14,319 bases of DNA from UBA8437 sp003445035 (GCA_937901285.1 CALCHI010000407.1:1-14319), one strand, 5' to 3'. Shown: positions 1-7,483, numbered from the stretch's first letter. The notes: a model not told the origin generated them from the letters alone. Made by a program: numbers and translations.

Positions 1-1158
1 CAGCGCGTAGTCCTGCAGCCAGCTGTAGCCGCTGCCGACGACCGGCACGTCGGGGACCGCCTGCTGGATGGCTCGTGCCAGCCGAAACTGGCGATCGACT
101 CCGACCAGCGGATGCTCGGGAGCGTGGTAGCCGTCGATCGGAGGAAACTCGGCCGGTCGGACGACGTGCGGATTCGAGTACGGGTTTCCGGCCGAGACGT
201 TGATCATGGCGATGCCCAGCCCGGCCAGCGTCCTGGCCACTTCCAGCGGCTCGTCGAGCGCCAGGCCGAGGTGATCGTCGGGGGTGGTGCCGAAGGCGGT
301 TTGCAGCGGCAACCGGTGAGGGCAGGGGACCCCGACGAAGTCGTTCCCTTCGCCCCGGTAGGGGATGCCGTCGTAGGCGTTCATGCGGGTGACGACCACC
401 AGGTCGGGAAGCTCGTCACGGATCCGTCCGACGACGTTGCGGACCAGCCGCGTGCGGTTCTCCAACGATCCTCCGTAGCGACCCGGACGAGTGCGGGCGG
501 CCAGCAGTTCACTGAGCAGGTAGCGATGGCACTGCTTGATGTCGACGAAATCGACCCCGATCGCTGCCGCCCGCCGGGCGGCCTCCAGGTACTGGTCCTC
601 GATTCGCTGGAGGTCGTCGTCGGTGAGCAGCGGCCAGTTGTCCCCGATCGGTTTTCCGGTCGAGCGGTCGACGGTCAGGGGATCGAGGACCGGATCGTGA
701 ACGGCCAGTTGCGGGCGGAGATGGCTGTAGCGGCCCGAGTGGGTCAGTTGCAGTCCGACCAGCAGTCCCTGGTCGGTGCCGTTGGCCTGTCGATGACTCC
801 GGCGACACGTCTCGATCATCTCGCCTATGGCCCGCTGGGTATGGTCGGCCAGCCACAACTGTCGCGGGTTCATCCGTCCGTCTTCGGCGATTGCGGTCGC
901 TTCGGCCCAGACCACAGCCGCGCCACCGTCTCCGAAACGCTCGTACCGGCGCACGGTCAGTTCGTCGGGGGCTCCCTCGAGTGTCCCGTCGCATCCCTCC
1001 ATCGGTTGCACCAGCAGCCGGTTCTTGGCTGTCAGGGGACCGATCGTGCAGGGGGTGAGCAGTACCGAGAAGTCCCCGGAGGTCGAGATCTCCAGTCCCA
1101 GTGACCTGGCGTCGGTCTCGACATCCTCGGGCGAACGGTACTTGTAGTATCGGGCCAT
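1..1158 (-). CDS. NADH:flavin oxidoreductase / Old Yellow Enzyme-like protein, 3' end beyond window
   Basis: An open minus-strand frame runs from the ATG at 1158 to the window edge (386 codons, no stop reached). It resembles the FMN-binding TIM barrel of the OYE/2,4-dienoyl-CoA reductase/2-enoate reductase family: TIGPLTAKNRLLVQPMEG near residues 38-55, QLTHSGRYS at 137-145, and RYGGSLENRTRLV at 227-239, the classic family signature. Such enzymes reduce activated C=C bonds with NAD(P)H and FMN. The catalytic His-x-x-His/Asn pair appears here as K208-Q-C-H211, so the first histidine is replaced by lysine. No Shine-Dalgarno is visible before the ATG. The gene diverges from the MBL hydrolase at 1247. 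Whether a C-terminal FAD/NAD half with an Fe-S cluster follows cannot be seen. Family call firm; substrate unknown. Confidence 0.88.
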   Translation of the reverse strand, partial: MARYYKYRSPEDVETDARSLGLEISTSGDFSVLLTPCTIGPLTAKNRLLVQPMEGCDGTLEGAPDELTVRRYERFGDGGAAVVWAEATAIAEDGRMNPRQLWLADHTQRAIGEMIETCRRSHRQANGTDQGLLVGLQLTHSGRYSHLRPQLAVHDPVLDPLTVDRSTGKPIGDNWPLLTDDDLQRIEDQYLEAARRAAAIGVDFVDIKQCHRYLLSELLAARTRPGRYGGSLENRTRLVRNVVGRIRDELPDLVVVTRMNAYDGIPYRGEGNDFVGVPCPHRLPLQTAFGTTPDDHLGLALDEPLEVARTLAGLGIAMINVSAGNPYSNPHVVRPAEFPPIDGYHAPEHPLVGVDRQFRLARAIQQAVPDVPVVGSGYSWLQDYAL

Positions 1159-1246
1159 GGAATGGACGTTGCGGACGTGGAGAGGTGGTGATCCCACCGG
1201 CTAGTATAGACTCTGGTCTGGATTGCTCTATCGAAAGCCACCCCCG
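1159..1246. promoter_or_regulatory. Divergent intergenic region with -10-like boxes and an inverted repeat
   Basis: This 88-bp gap separates the divergent flavin oxidoreductase and MBL hydrolase genes. The AT-rich patch at 1202-1210 reads TATACT on the minus strand (1208-1203) and TAGTAT/TATAGA on the plus strand, so it could be the -10 for either direction; no good -35 box sits at the right distance. A 5-bp inverted repeat, GGTGG-tgatc-CCACC, lies at 1184-1198, a plausible operator. Inference only. Confidence 0.3.
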
Positions 1247-2095
1247 ATGCAGTTGGGACACCTGACGCTTGAGACGATTTCCGGCGGTCGCTTCAAGACC
1301 GACGGTGGCACGATGTTCGGGGTGGTGCCACGGGAACTGTGGGCCAGGGTCTTTCCGCCGGATGACGGGAACATGATCGACCAGGCGACCAACTGCCTGC
1401 TGGTCCGTGACGGTGAGGAGTTGATCCTGGTGGACACCGGATACGGGTCGCGGATTCCCGAGACACAGCGTCGTCGGACGGCCTCCGAGGAGGGGGAGCC
1501 GTTGCGGGTGAGTCTCGAGGCGGCGGGGGTGTCGCCGGAGGACATCGGCACGGTGATCCTGACCCACCTGCACTACGACCACGTCGGCGGAGCCCTGGGT
1601 GAGGACGAGTCGGGCGAGGTGGTGCCGGTGTTCCCCAATGCCACCCATGTTGTGCAGGCGGGAGAATTCGAACGGGCCACCTCGGGGAGAGAAGAGCTGC
1701 GAGCGGCCTACTCGGCCGACTGGGTCACCCCGTTGGCCGACGCCGGATTGCTGGAACTGGTCTCCGGCGACACCGAGCTTCGACCGGGGATCCACTCGAT
1801 CGTCACCGGCGGCCACTCGCGTCATCACCAGGCCCTGCTCCTGGAGAGCGACGGCCAGCAGGCTCTCTATATCGCCGATCTCTGTCCGACGACCAGGCAC
1901 CTGAAGAGCCTCTGGTGCATGGGTTACGACGAGGAAGTGCTGGTGACCAGGCGGCGGAAAGCCGAGTTGCTGGGTCAGGCCGCCGACGGGGGATGGTGGG
2001 TGCTGTTCGACCACGATCCGGACACCGCGGCGGCGCGACTGGAACGGGATCCGCGGAAGGAGTTCACGGTTGCGGAGGCAGTGGCGTCGTTGTAA
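1247..2095 (+). CDS. MBL-fold metallo-hydrolase
   Basis: This is a 282-residue metallo-beta-lactamase-fold hydrolase. The binuclear metal site is complete: H107-x-H109-x-D111-H112 (THLHYDHVGG), a third His at 190 (GGHSRHH), Asp211 (YIADL) and a final His at 256 (FDHD). The fold's first strand gives LVDTGYGS at 62-68. The layout resembles the lactonase/glyoxalase-like branch, which hydrolyses esters, lactones or thioesters, but no substrate can be assigned. The ATG at 1247 was chosen; a TTG at 1223 would add eight residues (LYRKPPP) lacking family character. There is no signal peptide, so it is likely cytoplasmic. It is the first of three co-directional genes, followed by a 101-bp gap. Fold is sure; function unknown. 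Confidence 0.9.
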   Translation: MQLGHLTLETISGGRFKTDGGTMFGVVPRELWARVFPPDDGNMIDQATNCLLVRDGEELILVDTGYGSRIPETQRRRTASEEGEPLRVSLEAAGVSPEDIGTVILTHLHYDHVGGALGEDESGEVVPVFPNATHVVQAGEFERATSGREELRAAYSADWVTPLADAGLLELVSGDTELRPGIHSIVTGGHSRHHQALLLESDGQQALYIADLCPTTRHLKSLWCMGYDEEVLVTRRRKAELLGQAADGGWWVLFDHDPDTAAARLERDPRKEFTVAEAVASL

Positions 2096-2196
2096 ACCGA
2101 AGTCACGCTCGAGCCCCGTAATCCGGTTCCGCAACGGGCGGCGAACGCCGAAGACGGGCACACCCAAACGATTGACCCACGATGAGGAGAGCGACG
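2096..2196 (+). promoter_or_regulatory. Spacer with ribosome binding site for the DUF1080 gene
   Basis: The spacer holds a GAGGAGA Shine-Dalgarno at 2184-2190, six bases before the ATG at 2197. This favours 2197 over the in-frame ATG at 2182, which has no comparable site. Only short weak inverted repeats (for example CCCGT/ACGGG) and no convincing promoter are seen, so read-through from the MBL gene is possible. Confidence 0.5.
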
Positions 2197-3603
2197 ATGA
2201 GCCAGTTGCCGGTGAAGGTGTTGCGGAGAATCACATCGCGGTTTGCCGCGATTGTCCTGGTGGCCGCATTGGGCCTGTTGTCGGCGACATCGGCGGTGTC
2301 GGCCGACAAGGACGGTGTCAAGCGGGTGGATGCCGGAGCGGCCGGACTGCCGTTGCTGTTCTTCGACGATTTCGAGTCGGGCAAGGCTGGTCACTGGGCT
2401 CCCGGCGACGGCAACGCCTGGAAGGTCTCGTCGGTCGGCGGCAGCAAGGTCTACAGCCAGTTCAAGCAGAGCAAGGTCAAGAACCCCGTCCGGTCGCCCT
2501 TCAACCGTTCCTTGATCAAGGACACCGTGGTTGGCAGCTTCACGCTGGATGTCCGGCTGCAGTCGACGATCAAGGACTACGGCCACCGCGACATGTGTCT
2601 GTTCTTCGGCTACCAGGATCCCGCGCACCTCTATTATGTCCACCTCGGCAAGAAGATGGACGATCACGCCAACAACATCTTCATCGTCAACAACAAGCCC
2701 CGGACCAAGATTTCCAAGACCACCACCGCCGGCACCAACTGGGATGACAACTGGCACCACGCCCGCGTTGTCCGGGACGTCGACAGTGGCACCATCTCGG
2801 TCTACTTCGATGACATGTCCAAGCCGGTGATGACCGCCGTCGACAAGACGTTCAGCTGGGGCCAGGTCGGCCTCGGATCGTTTGACGACACGGGGAACTT
2901 CGACGAGGTCTACCTGTTCGGTGATGCGGTGAAGCCGGGCAAGGTCGGTGGAGCCAGCGGTGGTGACATCGCGTTTGTCGACAACAGGCCGCCCAACGGC
3001 TTCAACGCGGCATTCAACGGCAAGGACCTGTCTGGCTGGAAGGGCCTGATCGCCGCCGGTGGCGGCAATCCGATCGCGCGGGCGGCACTCCAGGGCGACG
3101 CTTTGAAGAAGGCCCAGGCTGTCGCGGACGCCGGCATGAGGGCCCACTGGCACGTGATCGACGGGGCGCTGGTTTTTGACGGCAAGGGGCGTTCTCTGTG
3201 CACCGCAAAGGACTACGGTGACTTCGAGATGCTGGTCGACTGGAAGATCAAGGACAAGGGCGACAGCGGGATCTATCTCAGAGGCTCGCCGCAGGTGCAG
3301 ATCTGGGATCCCAAGCTCCGGAACGTCGGCTCCGGCGGCTTGTACAACAACCAGAAGAACCCCTCGAAGCCACCGGTGATTGCCGACAACCCTGTCGGCC
3401 AGTGGAACAGTTTCCGGATCAAGATGGTTGGTGAAAAGGTCTGGGTCTGGCTCAACGGGGTCCTGGTCGCTGACAACGTGACCCTGGAAAACTACTGGGA
3501 CCGCAAGCAGCCGATCTTCTCGACCGGGCAGATCGAACTCCAGAACCACGGCAACACGCTTTACTTCAAGAACGTGTTCTTGCGGGAGATCCCCAGGAAG
3601 TAG
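2197..3603 (+). CDS. Secreted two-domain protein with C-terminal 3-keto-disaccharide hydrolase (DUF1080) domain
   Basis: The product has 468 residues. A signal peptide covers about residues 1-35: basic start with KVLRR, hydrophobic core AAIVLVAALGLL, and likely cleavage after SAVSA. Residues ~48-245 form a concanavalin/LamG-like beta-sandwich region (LFFDDFESGKAGHW; VYFDDMSKPV; GLGSFDDTGNFDEVYLFGD). Residues ~265-468 are a DUF1080 domain (GFNAAFNGKDLSGWKG; DFEMLVDWKIKDKGDSGIYL; VQIWDP; GQIELQNHG; FKNVFLREI). DUF1080 proteins are abundant in Planctomycetes and Bacteroidetes; some cleave 3-keto-glycosides made by Gfo/Idh-type oxidoreductases. The start at 2197 is set by a strong GAGGAGA site. 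It is exported to the periplasm or surface and probably binds or cleaves a carbohydrate. Lys/Asp-rich composition fits a soluble secreted protein. Catalytic activity was not verified. Confidence 0.88.
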   Translation: MSQLPVKVLRRITSRFAAIVLVAALGLLSATSAVSADKDGVKRVDAGAAGLPLLFFDDFESGKAGHWAPGDGNAWKVSSVGGSKVYSQFKQSKVKNPVRSPFNRSLIKDTVVGSFTLDVRLQSTIKDYGHRDMCLFFGYQDPAHLYYVHLGKKMDDHANNIFIVNNKPRTKISKTTTAGTNWDDNWHHARVVRDVDSGTISVYFDDMSKPVMTAVDKTFSWGQVGLGSFDDTGNFDEVYLFGDAVKPGKVGGASGGDIAFVDNRPPNGFNAAFNGKDLSGWKGLIAAGGGNPIARAALQGDALKKAQAVADAGMRAHWHVIDGALVFDGKGRSLCTAKDYGDFEMLVDWKIKDKGDSGIYLRGSPQVQIWDPKLRNVGSGGLYNNQKNPSKPPVIADNPVGQWNSFRIKMVGEKVWVWLNGVLVADNVTLENYWDRKQPIFSTGQIELQNHGNTLYFKNVFLREIPRK

Positions 3604-3618
3604 TCTCGCGGTGAACCG

Positions 3619-4431
3619 ATGACCATGCTCCTGCTGCAACTTTCCGATCTGCACCTCTTCGCCGAGCCCGACGGGGTGCTGCGGGGCGTGCCCACCCGTG
3701 ACTCGCTGGTCGAGGTGCTGGAAGCGGCGCGTGGCACGGGGATGGACTTTGGCCGCGTCGTCGTCACCGGTGACTTCACCCATGACGAACGCCGCGAGAC
3801 CTACCAGGCGGTGCACGGGTTACTCGACGAGTGGCTCGATCGCTGTCACGTGTTGCCCGGTAACCACGACGACCGGGCGTTGCTACGGGAGGTGTTCGGA
3901 GATCGGGCGGGCGGGACCGACCAGGGGATCTGTTTCTCCGAGTCGGTCGGTGGCTGGCGGTTGATCGGGATCGACACACACATTCCCGGCGAGGTTCCCG
4001 GGCGGGTCGAGCCGGCGATGCTCGATTGGTTGGCGGGGGAACTCGATCAGCACTCCAGCCAGCCGACGATCCTGTTTCAGCACCACCCACCAATCTCGGT
4101 CGGCTCGGCCTGGCTCGACGCCATCGGTCTCCGGGATCCCGGCCCGTTCCGCGATCTGGTCACCCGGTCGCCGCAGGTGCGGGTGGTCAGTTGTGGACAC
4201 GTCCACCAGGAATCGGTGGGCATGTTGGGGCGTGCGGCGGTCCTGACGGTTCCTGCAACGGGTGTCCAGTTCACTCCGCTACTGGATGCTCCCCATGTCG
4301 ACGCGATTCCACCGGGTTTCCGGGTCTTTGCGGTCGACGAACCGGCCCCGGGCGAGGACGCCGGGTCGGTGGGTTGGTCGAGTCGCGTGATCCGCCTGCC
4401 GGCGGTCACTTTTCCGGCCGTCGACGAGTGA
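3619..4431 (+). CDS. Calcineurin-like metallophosphoesterase, CpdA/Icc type
   Basis: This 270-residue protein carries every metal-binding motif of the class III cyclic-nucleotide phosphodiesterase family: D10-x-H12 (LSDLHLF), GD at 51-52 (VTGDFTHDE), GNHD at 81-84, HH at 155-156 (FQHHPP) and GHVH at 193-196. Relatives such as E. coli CpdA hydrolyse 3',5'-cAMP, but many homologues act on other phosphodiesters, so substrate is open. It starts 15 bp after the DUF1080 stop with only a weak GGTGA upstream, implying co-transcription and perhaps coupling; the alternative ATG at 3625 is equally possible. No signal peptide, so cytoplasmic. Its stop lies 18 bp from that of ispH, which converges from the other side. 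Confidence 0.9.
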   Translation: MTMLLLQLSDLHLFAEPDGVLRGVPTRDSLVEVLEAARGTGMDFGRVVVTGDFTHDERRETYQAVHGLLDEWLDRCHVLPGNHDDRALLREVFGDRAGGTDQGICFSESVGGWRLIGIDTHIPGEVPGRVEPAMLDWLAGELDQHSSQPTILFQHHPPISVGSAWLDAIGLRDPGPFRDLVTRSPQVRVVSCGHVHQESVGMLGRAAVLTVPATGVQFTPLLDAPHVDAIPPGFRVFAVDEPAPGEDAGSVGWSSRVIRLPAVTFPAVDE

Positions 4432-4449
4432 ACCGGTTCGAGGGCGGGG

Positions 4450-5397
4450 TCAACGGTCGTCCTGTGATGACTCCAGGACCTGCAGTTCCTTCGGCAGCGG
4501 GAAGCGGACGTGCTCTTCGCTGACGGTCACTTCCTCGACCGTGGCACCGTAGGTGGCCTTGAGATGTTCCAGACAGTCCTCGACGACGTCCTCGGGTGCG
4601 CTGGCTCCGGCGGTGACCACGACCCGCTGGACATCCTCGTTCCACCCATCGGGGAGTTCATCGACCGAGTCGACCAGGTACGCGCGGCCGGTCTGTTCGC
4701 CGCCCAGTTCAGCCAGTCGCAGGCTGTTGGAACTGTTCTGGCTGCCCAGCACGATCACCACATCGGCGGCCTCGGCCAGACGACGGACGGCTTCCTGGCG
4801 GTTGGTCGTCGCGTAGCAGATGTCTTCCTTGGGAGGTGAAACGATGTCGGGGTACCGCTGTTCGAGCCGGGTGATGATCGCTCCGGCCTCGCTGACCGAC
4901 AGGGTCGTCTGTGTCAGGAAAGCGATCTTCTCGTCCGGAGCGAACGGCAGCGAATCGACATCCTCGGGCGTTTCCACCAGCGTGATGCTCTCGGGGGCCT
5001 CGCCCATCGTCCCCACCACCTCGTCGTGACCCTCGTGGCCGATCAACACGATGTGGAAGCCGTCGCGAGCGAACCGCAACGCCTCCATGTGCACCTTGGT
5101 CACCAGCGGGCAGGTGGCGTCGATCGTCTGCAGACGACGTCCGGTGGCGGTTCGGCGGATCTCCGGCGAAATGCCGTGGGCCGAGAAGAGCAGGATCGAG
5201 TTTTCGGGAACGTCCTCGACCCGGTCGACGAACGTCACGCCCTGGGCGGTGAACCGTTCGACCACGTGCCGATTGTGGACGATCTCGTGGTAGACGTAGA
5301 TCTCGGATCCGAATATCCGGATCGCCTCGTCCAGGCAGTCGATCGCCATGTTCACGCCCGCGCAGAAACCGCGGGGGTTGGCCAACGTGACCTGCAT
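4450..5397 (-). CDS. ispH: 4-hydroxy-3-methylbut-2-enyl diphosphate reductase
   Basis: IspH (LytB) performs the last step of the MEP pathway, reducing HMBPP to IPP and DMAPP with a 4Fe-4S cluster. The 315-residue length is typical. The three cluster cysteines are C12 (NPRGFCAGV), C96 (DATCPLVTKVH) and C194 (DICYATTNRQ). Substrate-binding residues are also present: H41 (HEIVHNRHV), H74 (FSAHGIS), H124 and E126 (GHEGHDEV), T165 (TQTTLS), the S-x-N cluster (SQNSSNS, 219-225) and S266 (TAGASAPED). The ATG at 5397 puts C12 where the family has it; the longer open frame to 5460 adds 21 residues without family match and would cover the promoter. Last gene of the minus-strand run, 85 bp after the secreted-protein gene, so it may have its own promoter. 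Confidence 0.97.
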   Translation of the reverse strand: MQVTLANPRGFCAGVNMAIDCLDEAIRIFGSEIYVYHEIVHNRHVVERFTAQGVTFVDRVEDVPENSILLFSAHGISPEIRRTATGRRLQTIDATCPLVTKVHMEALRFARDGFHIVLIGHEGHDEVVGTMGEAPESITLVETPEDVDSLPFAPDEKIAFLTQTTLSVSEAGAIITRLEQRYPDIVSPPKEDICYATTNRQEAVRRLAEAADVVIVLGSQNSSNSLRLAELGGEQTGRAYLVDSVDELPDGWNEDVQRVVVTAGASAPEDVVEDCLEHLKATYGATVEEVTVSEEHVRFPLPKELQVLESSQDDR

Positions 5398-5431
5398 GCG
5401 TGATGGTCGCTCGGGGGGGTGACGTGTCTGG

Positions 5432-5460
5432 ATTCTGACCAATTCGGTCACCGGCGACAA
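5432..5460 (-). promoter_or_regulatory. Candidate sigma70-type promoter for ispH
   Basis: On the minus strand TTGTCG (5460-5455) is followed after 17 bp by CAGAAT (5437-5432), giving a predicted leader of about 28 nt. A TGACC/GGTCA inverted repeat (5436-5450, 5-bp spacer) lies mostly between the two boxes and could be an operator. Sequence match only. Confidence 0.45.
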
Positions 5461-5482
5461 TACGCAGGCCGACCCGTCCGCA

Positions 5483-6364
5483 TCAGCGACGGCTGACCAG
5501 CCGCCGGCGGTACTCGTTGAACTTGACCGTTCTGAGTTTCTTCGTCGCCTGCAACGTCTCCCAGTGACGGATGTCGTCGCGGTCCTTGCCGGTCAGTCGC
5601 CAGTGGAACTGGTGCTCGGCCCGCAGGTGGAACCCGGCGTTGGAGTTGTCCTGCAGTTCCACGGTCAGGGGCAGCAGCTTGCGGGATTTCAGCTTCCGGT
5701 TCAGTGCCACTCGCGGGGCGGGGAACAGTGCGCGGGGATGCAGCAGGTAGTTGAGCTTCGCTGTCCAGTCGGTGTATTCGAGGTAGCGTCGGCGGGCGGC
5801 GTCGAAGGCGAGACGATCGATGCTGTTCGTGTCGGGTGCGTTGGTGCAGTTGACGCGGTAGCGGAACCCACGGCCGGACAACTGCAGGGTGGACGAGCCG
5901 GAGTCGAACTGTTCGCTGAAGTCCGGGTCGAGTTGTCCGAGCAGCGGTGACGCGGCCGCCAGCGACTTGGGGTCGCCCTTGCGTCTCAACTCGACCACGT
6001 ACTCCCGCGTCGTCGTTTCGGCTTTCTTCAACGCCGACTTGATCTCGTCGAATCCCACCTCGGTTGCCAGGCGGCGAGGGCCGTTGATGATCACGAACCG
6101 ACGTCGGTTGGGTTCGAAGACGGTCACCTCGCCTGCCGAGTGGATCGTGTCGTAGGCCTTGCCCGAACGGAACAGGGTCAGGCTGCGGACGATCACCTCG
6201 GGGGAAGCCTTGTCCTTGGCCCCGGCGATGTTGAACACCTTGGTGTAGACACCGAATTCCTGGGCGGTCACCGGCGTGGCGGCGACCGCGACCAACGCCA
6301 GGGCGAGCAGTCGGACGACGGGGGCGGCGGAGGGTTTTGGCGGCATGGTGGTTGAGAGAATCAT
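5483..6364 (-). CDS. Secreted protein of unknown function
   Basis: A 293-residue protein with an N-terminal signal peptide (hydrophobic run VVRLLALALVAVAATPV, likely cleavage after VTAQ or VTA near residue 34). The mature part is basic and soluble, without membrane segments. I recognise no catalytic motif or named domain; a single cysteine (C173) excludes an internal disulfide. The ATG at 6364 overlaps the stop of the upstream Gfo/Idh gene as ATGA (6364-6361), evidence for translational coupling; an alternative ATG at 6346 would remove six residues and is nearer a normal signal-peptide start. Co-expression with the Gfo/Idh oxidoreductase is likely. The repeated Arg/Lys-rich C-terminus (YRRRLVSRR) stands out. 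Real gene with good confidence because of coupling and signal peptide. Confidence 0.8.
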   Translation of the reverse strand: MILSTTMPPKPSAAPVVRLLALALVAVAATPVTAQEFGVYTKVFNIAGAKDKASPEVIVRSLTLFRSGKAYDTIHSAGEVTVFEPNRRRFVIINGPRRLATEVGFDEIKSALKKAETTTREYVVELRRKGDPKSLAAASPLLGQLDPDFSEQFDSGSSTLQLSGRGFRYRVNCTNAPDTNSIDRLAFDAARRRYLEYTDWTAKLNYLLHPRALFPAPRVALNRKLKSRKLLPLTVELQDNSNAGFHLRAEHQFHWRLTGKDRDDIRHWETLQATKKLRTVKFNEYRRRLVSRR

Positions 6365-7263
6365 GAGGGAAGTGGGACCGGTTGGCCGTTGTGAGATTCG
6401 CTTTCCAGGGCCGCCTCGATGAAGCCGATGACCTCGAGCGTGTTTTCGGAGGAAACCGGGGGCGGGGTTTTTCCCGAGAGCGTCTCGACGATGTGTTGGC
6501 AGAGGTTGCGGTAGGCGAAGCGGGTCGAGGTGTTCTGCTGGATGACGGCGTGTTCGCACCAGGCCGTGAAGCCGTAGGCGGTGGCGCCCGAGCGACCGCC
6601 ACGGACGGTGCCCTGGCGTCCGTCGTCCCACGTGCCCACCACCAGGTCGGCCCCCTCGCTGTGGAGCGCCGTCACGGTCCGGCAACCGGGACCCATCACC
6701 GAAAAGAGGACTTCGACAGGATGAATTCCGTAGTGGAACAGCCCGGGGTTGCCCTCGGCCCGCCATGCCGGTCCGAAGCTGACCGCGCCGTGGACCGGTC
6801 CGTACAGGCCCTCGCGGTTGTCACAGAACGAGATCACTTCCTCGCAGAACCGCATCGCCGAAACCGAAAAGAACGGCACGTCGGCTTCACCGGCCAGCCG
6901 GAACATCTCACGGGCGTCTTCGAACCGGCACGCCATCGGCTTGTCGACAAACACCGGCAATCCCGCTTCGAGAAACGGGCGGGCGCGATCCAGGTGCGGA
7001 GTTCCCGAAAGCGAGAGGACCAGCGCGGCGTCGATCTGGCCGAGCATCTCGGACGGGTCGCCGACCAGTCGGACATCGAGAGTTTCGATCTCGGGCCGAA
7101 ATCCGTCGATCCGTTCGGGGGCCATCTCCGAGGTTCCCGGCCATCCCAGTACGACCCGTCCGCCCTCGACACACTGGTCAGCGGGCACGCCGGTGCCGTT
7201 GATCCGTCGAGTGAACTCGACGCAGTGCGAACTGTCGAAATCGACGATTCCGAGGCGGAGCAT
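6361..7263 (-). CDS. Gfo/Idh/MocA-family oxidoreductase
   Basis: A 300-residue protein with the two-domain layout of NAD(P)-dependent Gfo/Idh/MocA enzymes. Evidence is the Rossmann half with LVLSLSGTPHLDRARPFLEAG (positions 81-101), the V-D-K-P signature at 106-109 (usually E-K-P), and the YGIHPVEVL segment holding the family histidine (H181). Two departures are visible. The nucleotide-binding loop reads GIVDFDSSH (5-13) rather than GxGxxG, and the usual Asp of D-x-x-x-H is His (H177-Y-G-I-H181). Such enzymes oxidise sugars or cyclitols; the substrate is unknown. The ATG at 7263 was chosen because the extra N-terminal stretch of the longer frame (from 7359) is Pro/Arg-rich and lacks family character. 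Its stop overlaps the next gene's ATG by 4 nt. Confidence 0.85.
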   Translation of the reverse strand: MLRLGIVDFDSSHCVEFTRRINGTGVPADQCVEGGRVVLGWPGTSEMAPERIDGFRPEIETLDVRLVGDPSEMLGQIDAALVLSLSGTPHLDRARPFLEAGLPVFVDKPMACRFEDAREMFRLAGEADVPFFSVSAMRFCEEVISFCDNREGLYGPVHGAVSFGPAWRAEGNPGLFHYGIHPVEVLFSVMGPGCRTVTALHSEGADLVVGTWDDGRQGTVRGGRSGATAYGFTAWCEHAVIQQNTSTRFAYRNLCQHIVETLSGKTPPPVSSENTLEVIGFIEAALESESHNGQPVPLPS

Positions 7264-7454
7264 GATGCTGGAGAGAGAGTGGGAAACGGGCGCAGGAGGG
7301 GTCCGGTCGACGGGCCGGTCTGGACGGGCCGCCGCGTGGTTGCGGTGTGTTGTGGTCACTGGGAGTGGGTCGAGAGAGAGGCACGTGGCGGAGGCCGTCG
7401 CGCGCGGCGGGAGGATAGTGTCGGGGGCGGGGACAACGCAACGGCAATGCTCGG
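7264..7454. promoter_or_regulatory. Intergenic region between Gfo/Idh and MDR genes; weak minus-strand promoter candidate
   Basis: Together with the MDR promoter that follows, this is the largest gap in the window (230 bp). On the minus strand TTGCGT (7441-7436) and TATCCT (7417-7412) are 18 bp apart and could drive the Gfo/Idh gene with a leader of about 140 nt. Two GAGAGAGAG runs (7271-7279 and 7372-7380) make the predicted leader CU-rich. No open frame with coding character, tRNA or clear small RNA is seen. Confidence 0.3.
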
Positions 7455-7483
7455 TTGGCAGCCCGGCTGTGGCCCGGTAGAAC
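7455..7483 (+). promoter_or_regulatory. Promoter of the MDR gene, predicted leaderless
   Basis: TTGGCA (7455-7460) and TAGAAC (7478-7483) are separated by exactly 17 bp, a good sigma70-type match. The -10 box ends 10 nt before the ATG at 7494, so transcription would begin within a few bases of the start codon. No Shine-Dalgarno is present, which agrees with a leaderless mRNA. Confidence 0.6.

Noticed and set aside
509..2167. A 552-codon minus-strand frame opposite the MBL hydrolase
   Set aside because: It crosses the divergent promoter gap and runs through both neighbouring genes out of frame; Arg/Pro-rich translation without motifs.
1975..3816. A 613-codon open frame on the minus strand opposite the DUF1080 and phosphodiesterase genes
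   Set aside because: Its translation has no domain or motif, is unusually rich in Val/Asp/Arg, and lies antisense to genes with signal peptides and motifs; long antisense frames are expected in GC-rich DNA.
4431..4449. AACCGGTT palindrome between the phosphodiesterase and ispH stops as a terminator
   Set aside because: A perfect palindrome without a loop or following T-run does not make a convincing intrinsic terminator.
7264..7454. GAGAGAGAG runs as a repeat element
   Set aside because: Only two short copies in low-complexity purine sequence; not enough for a mobile element or CRISPR.
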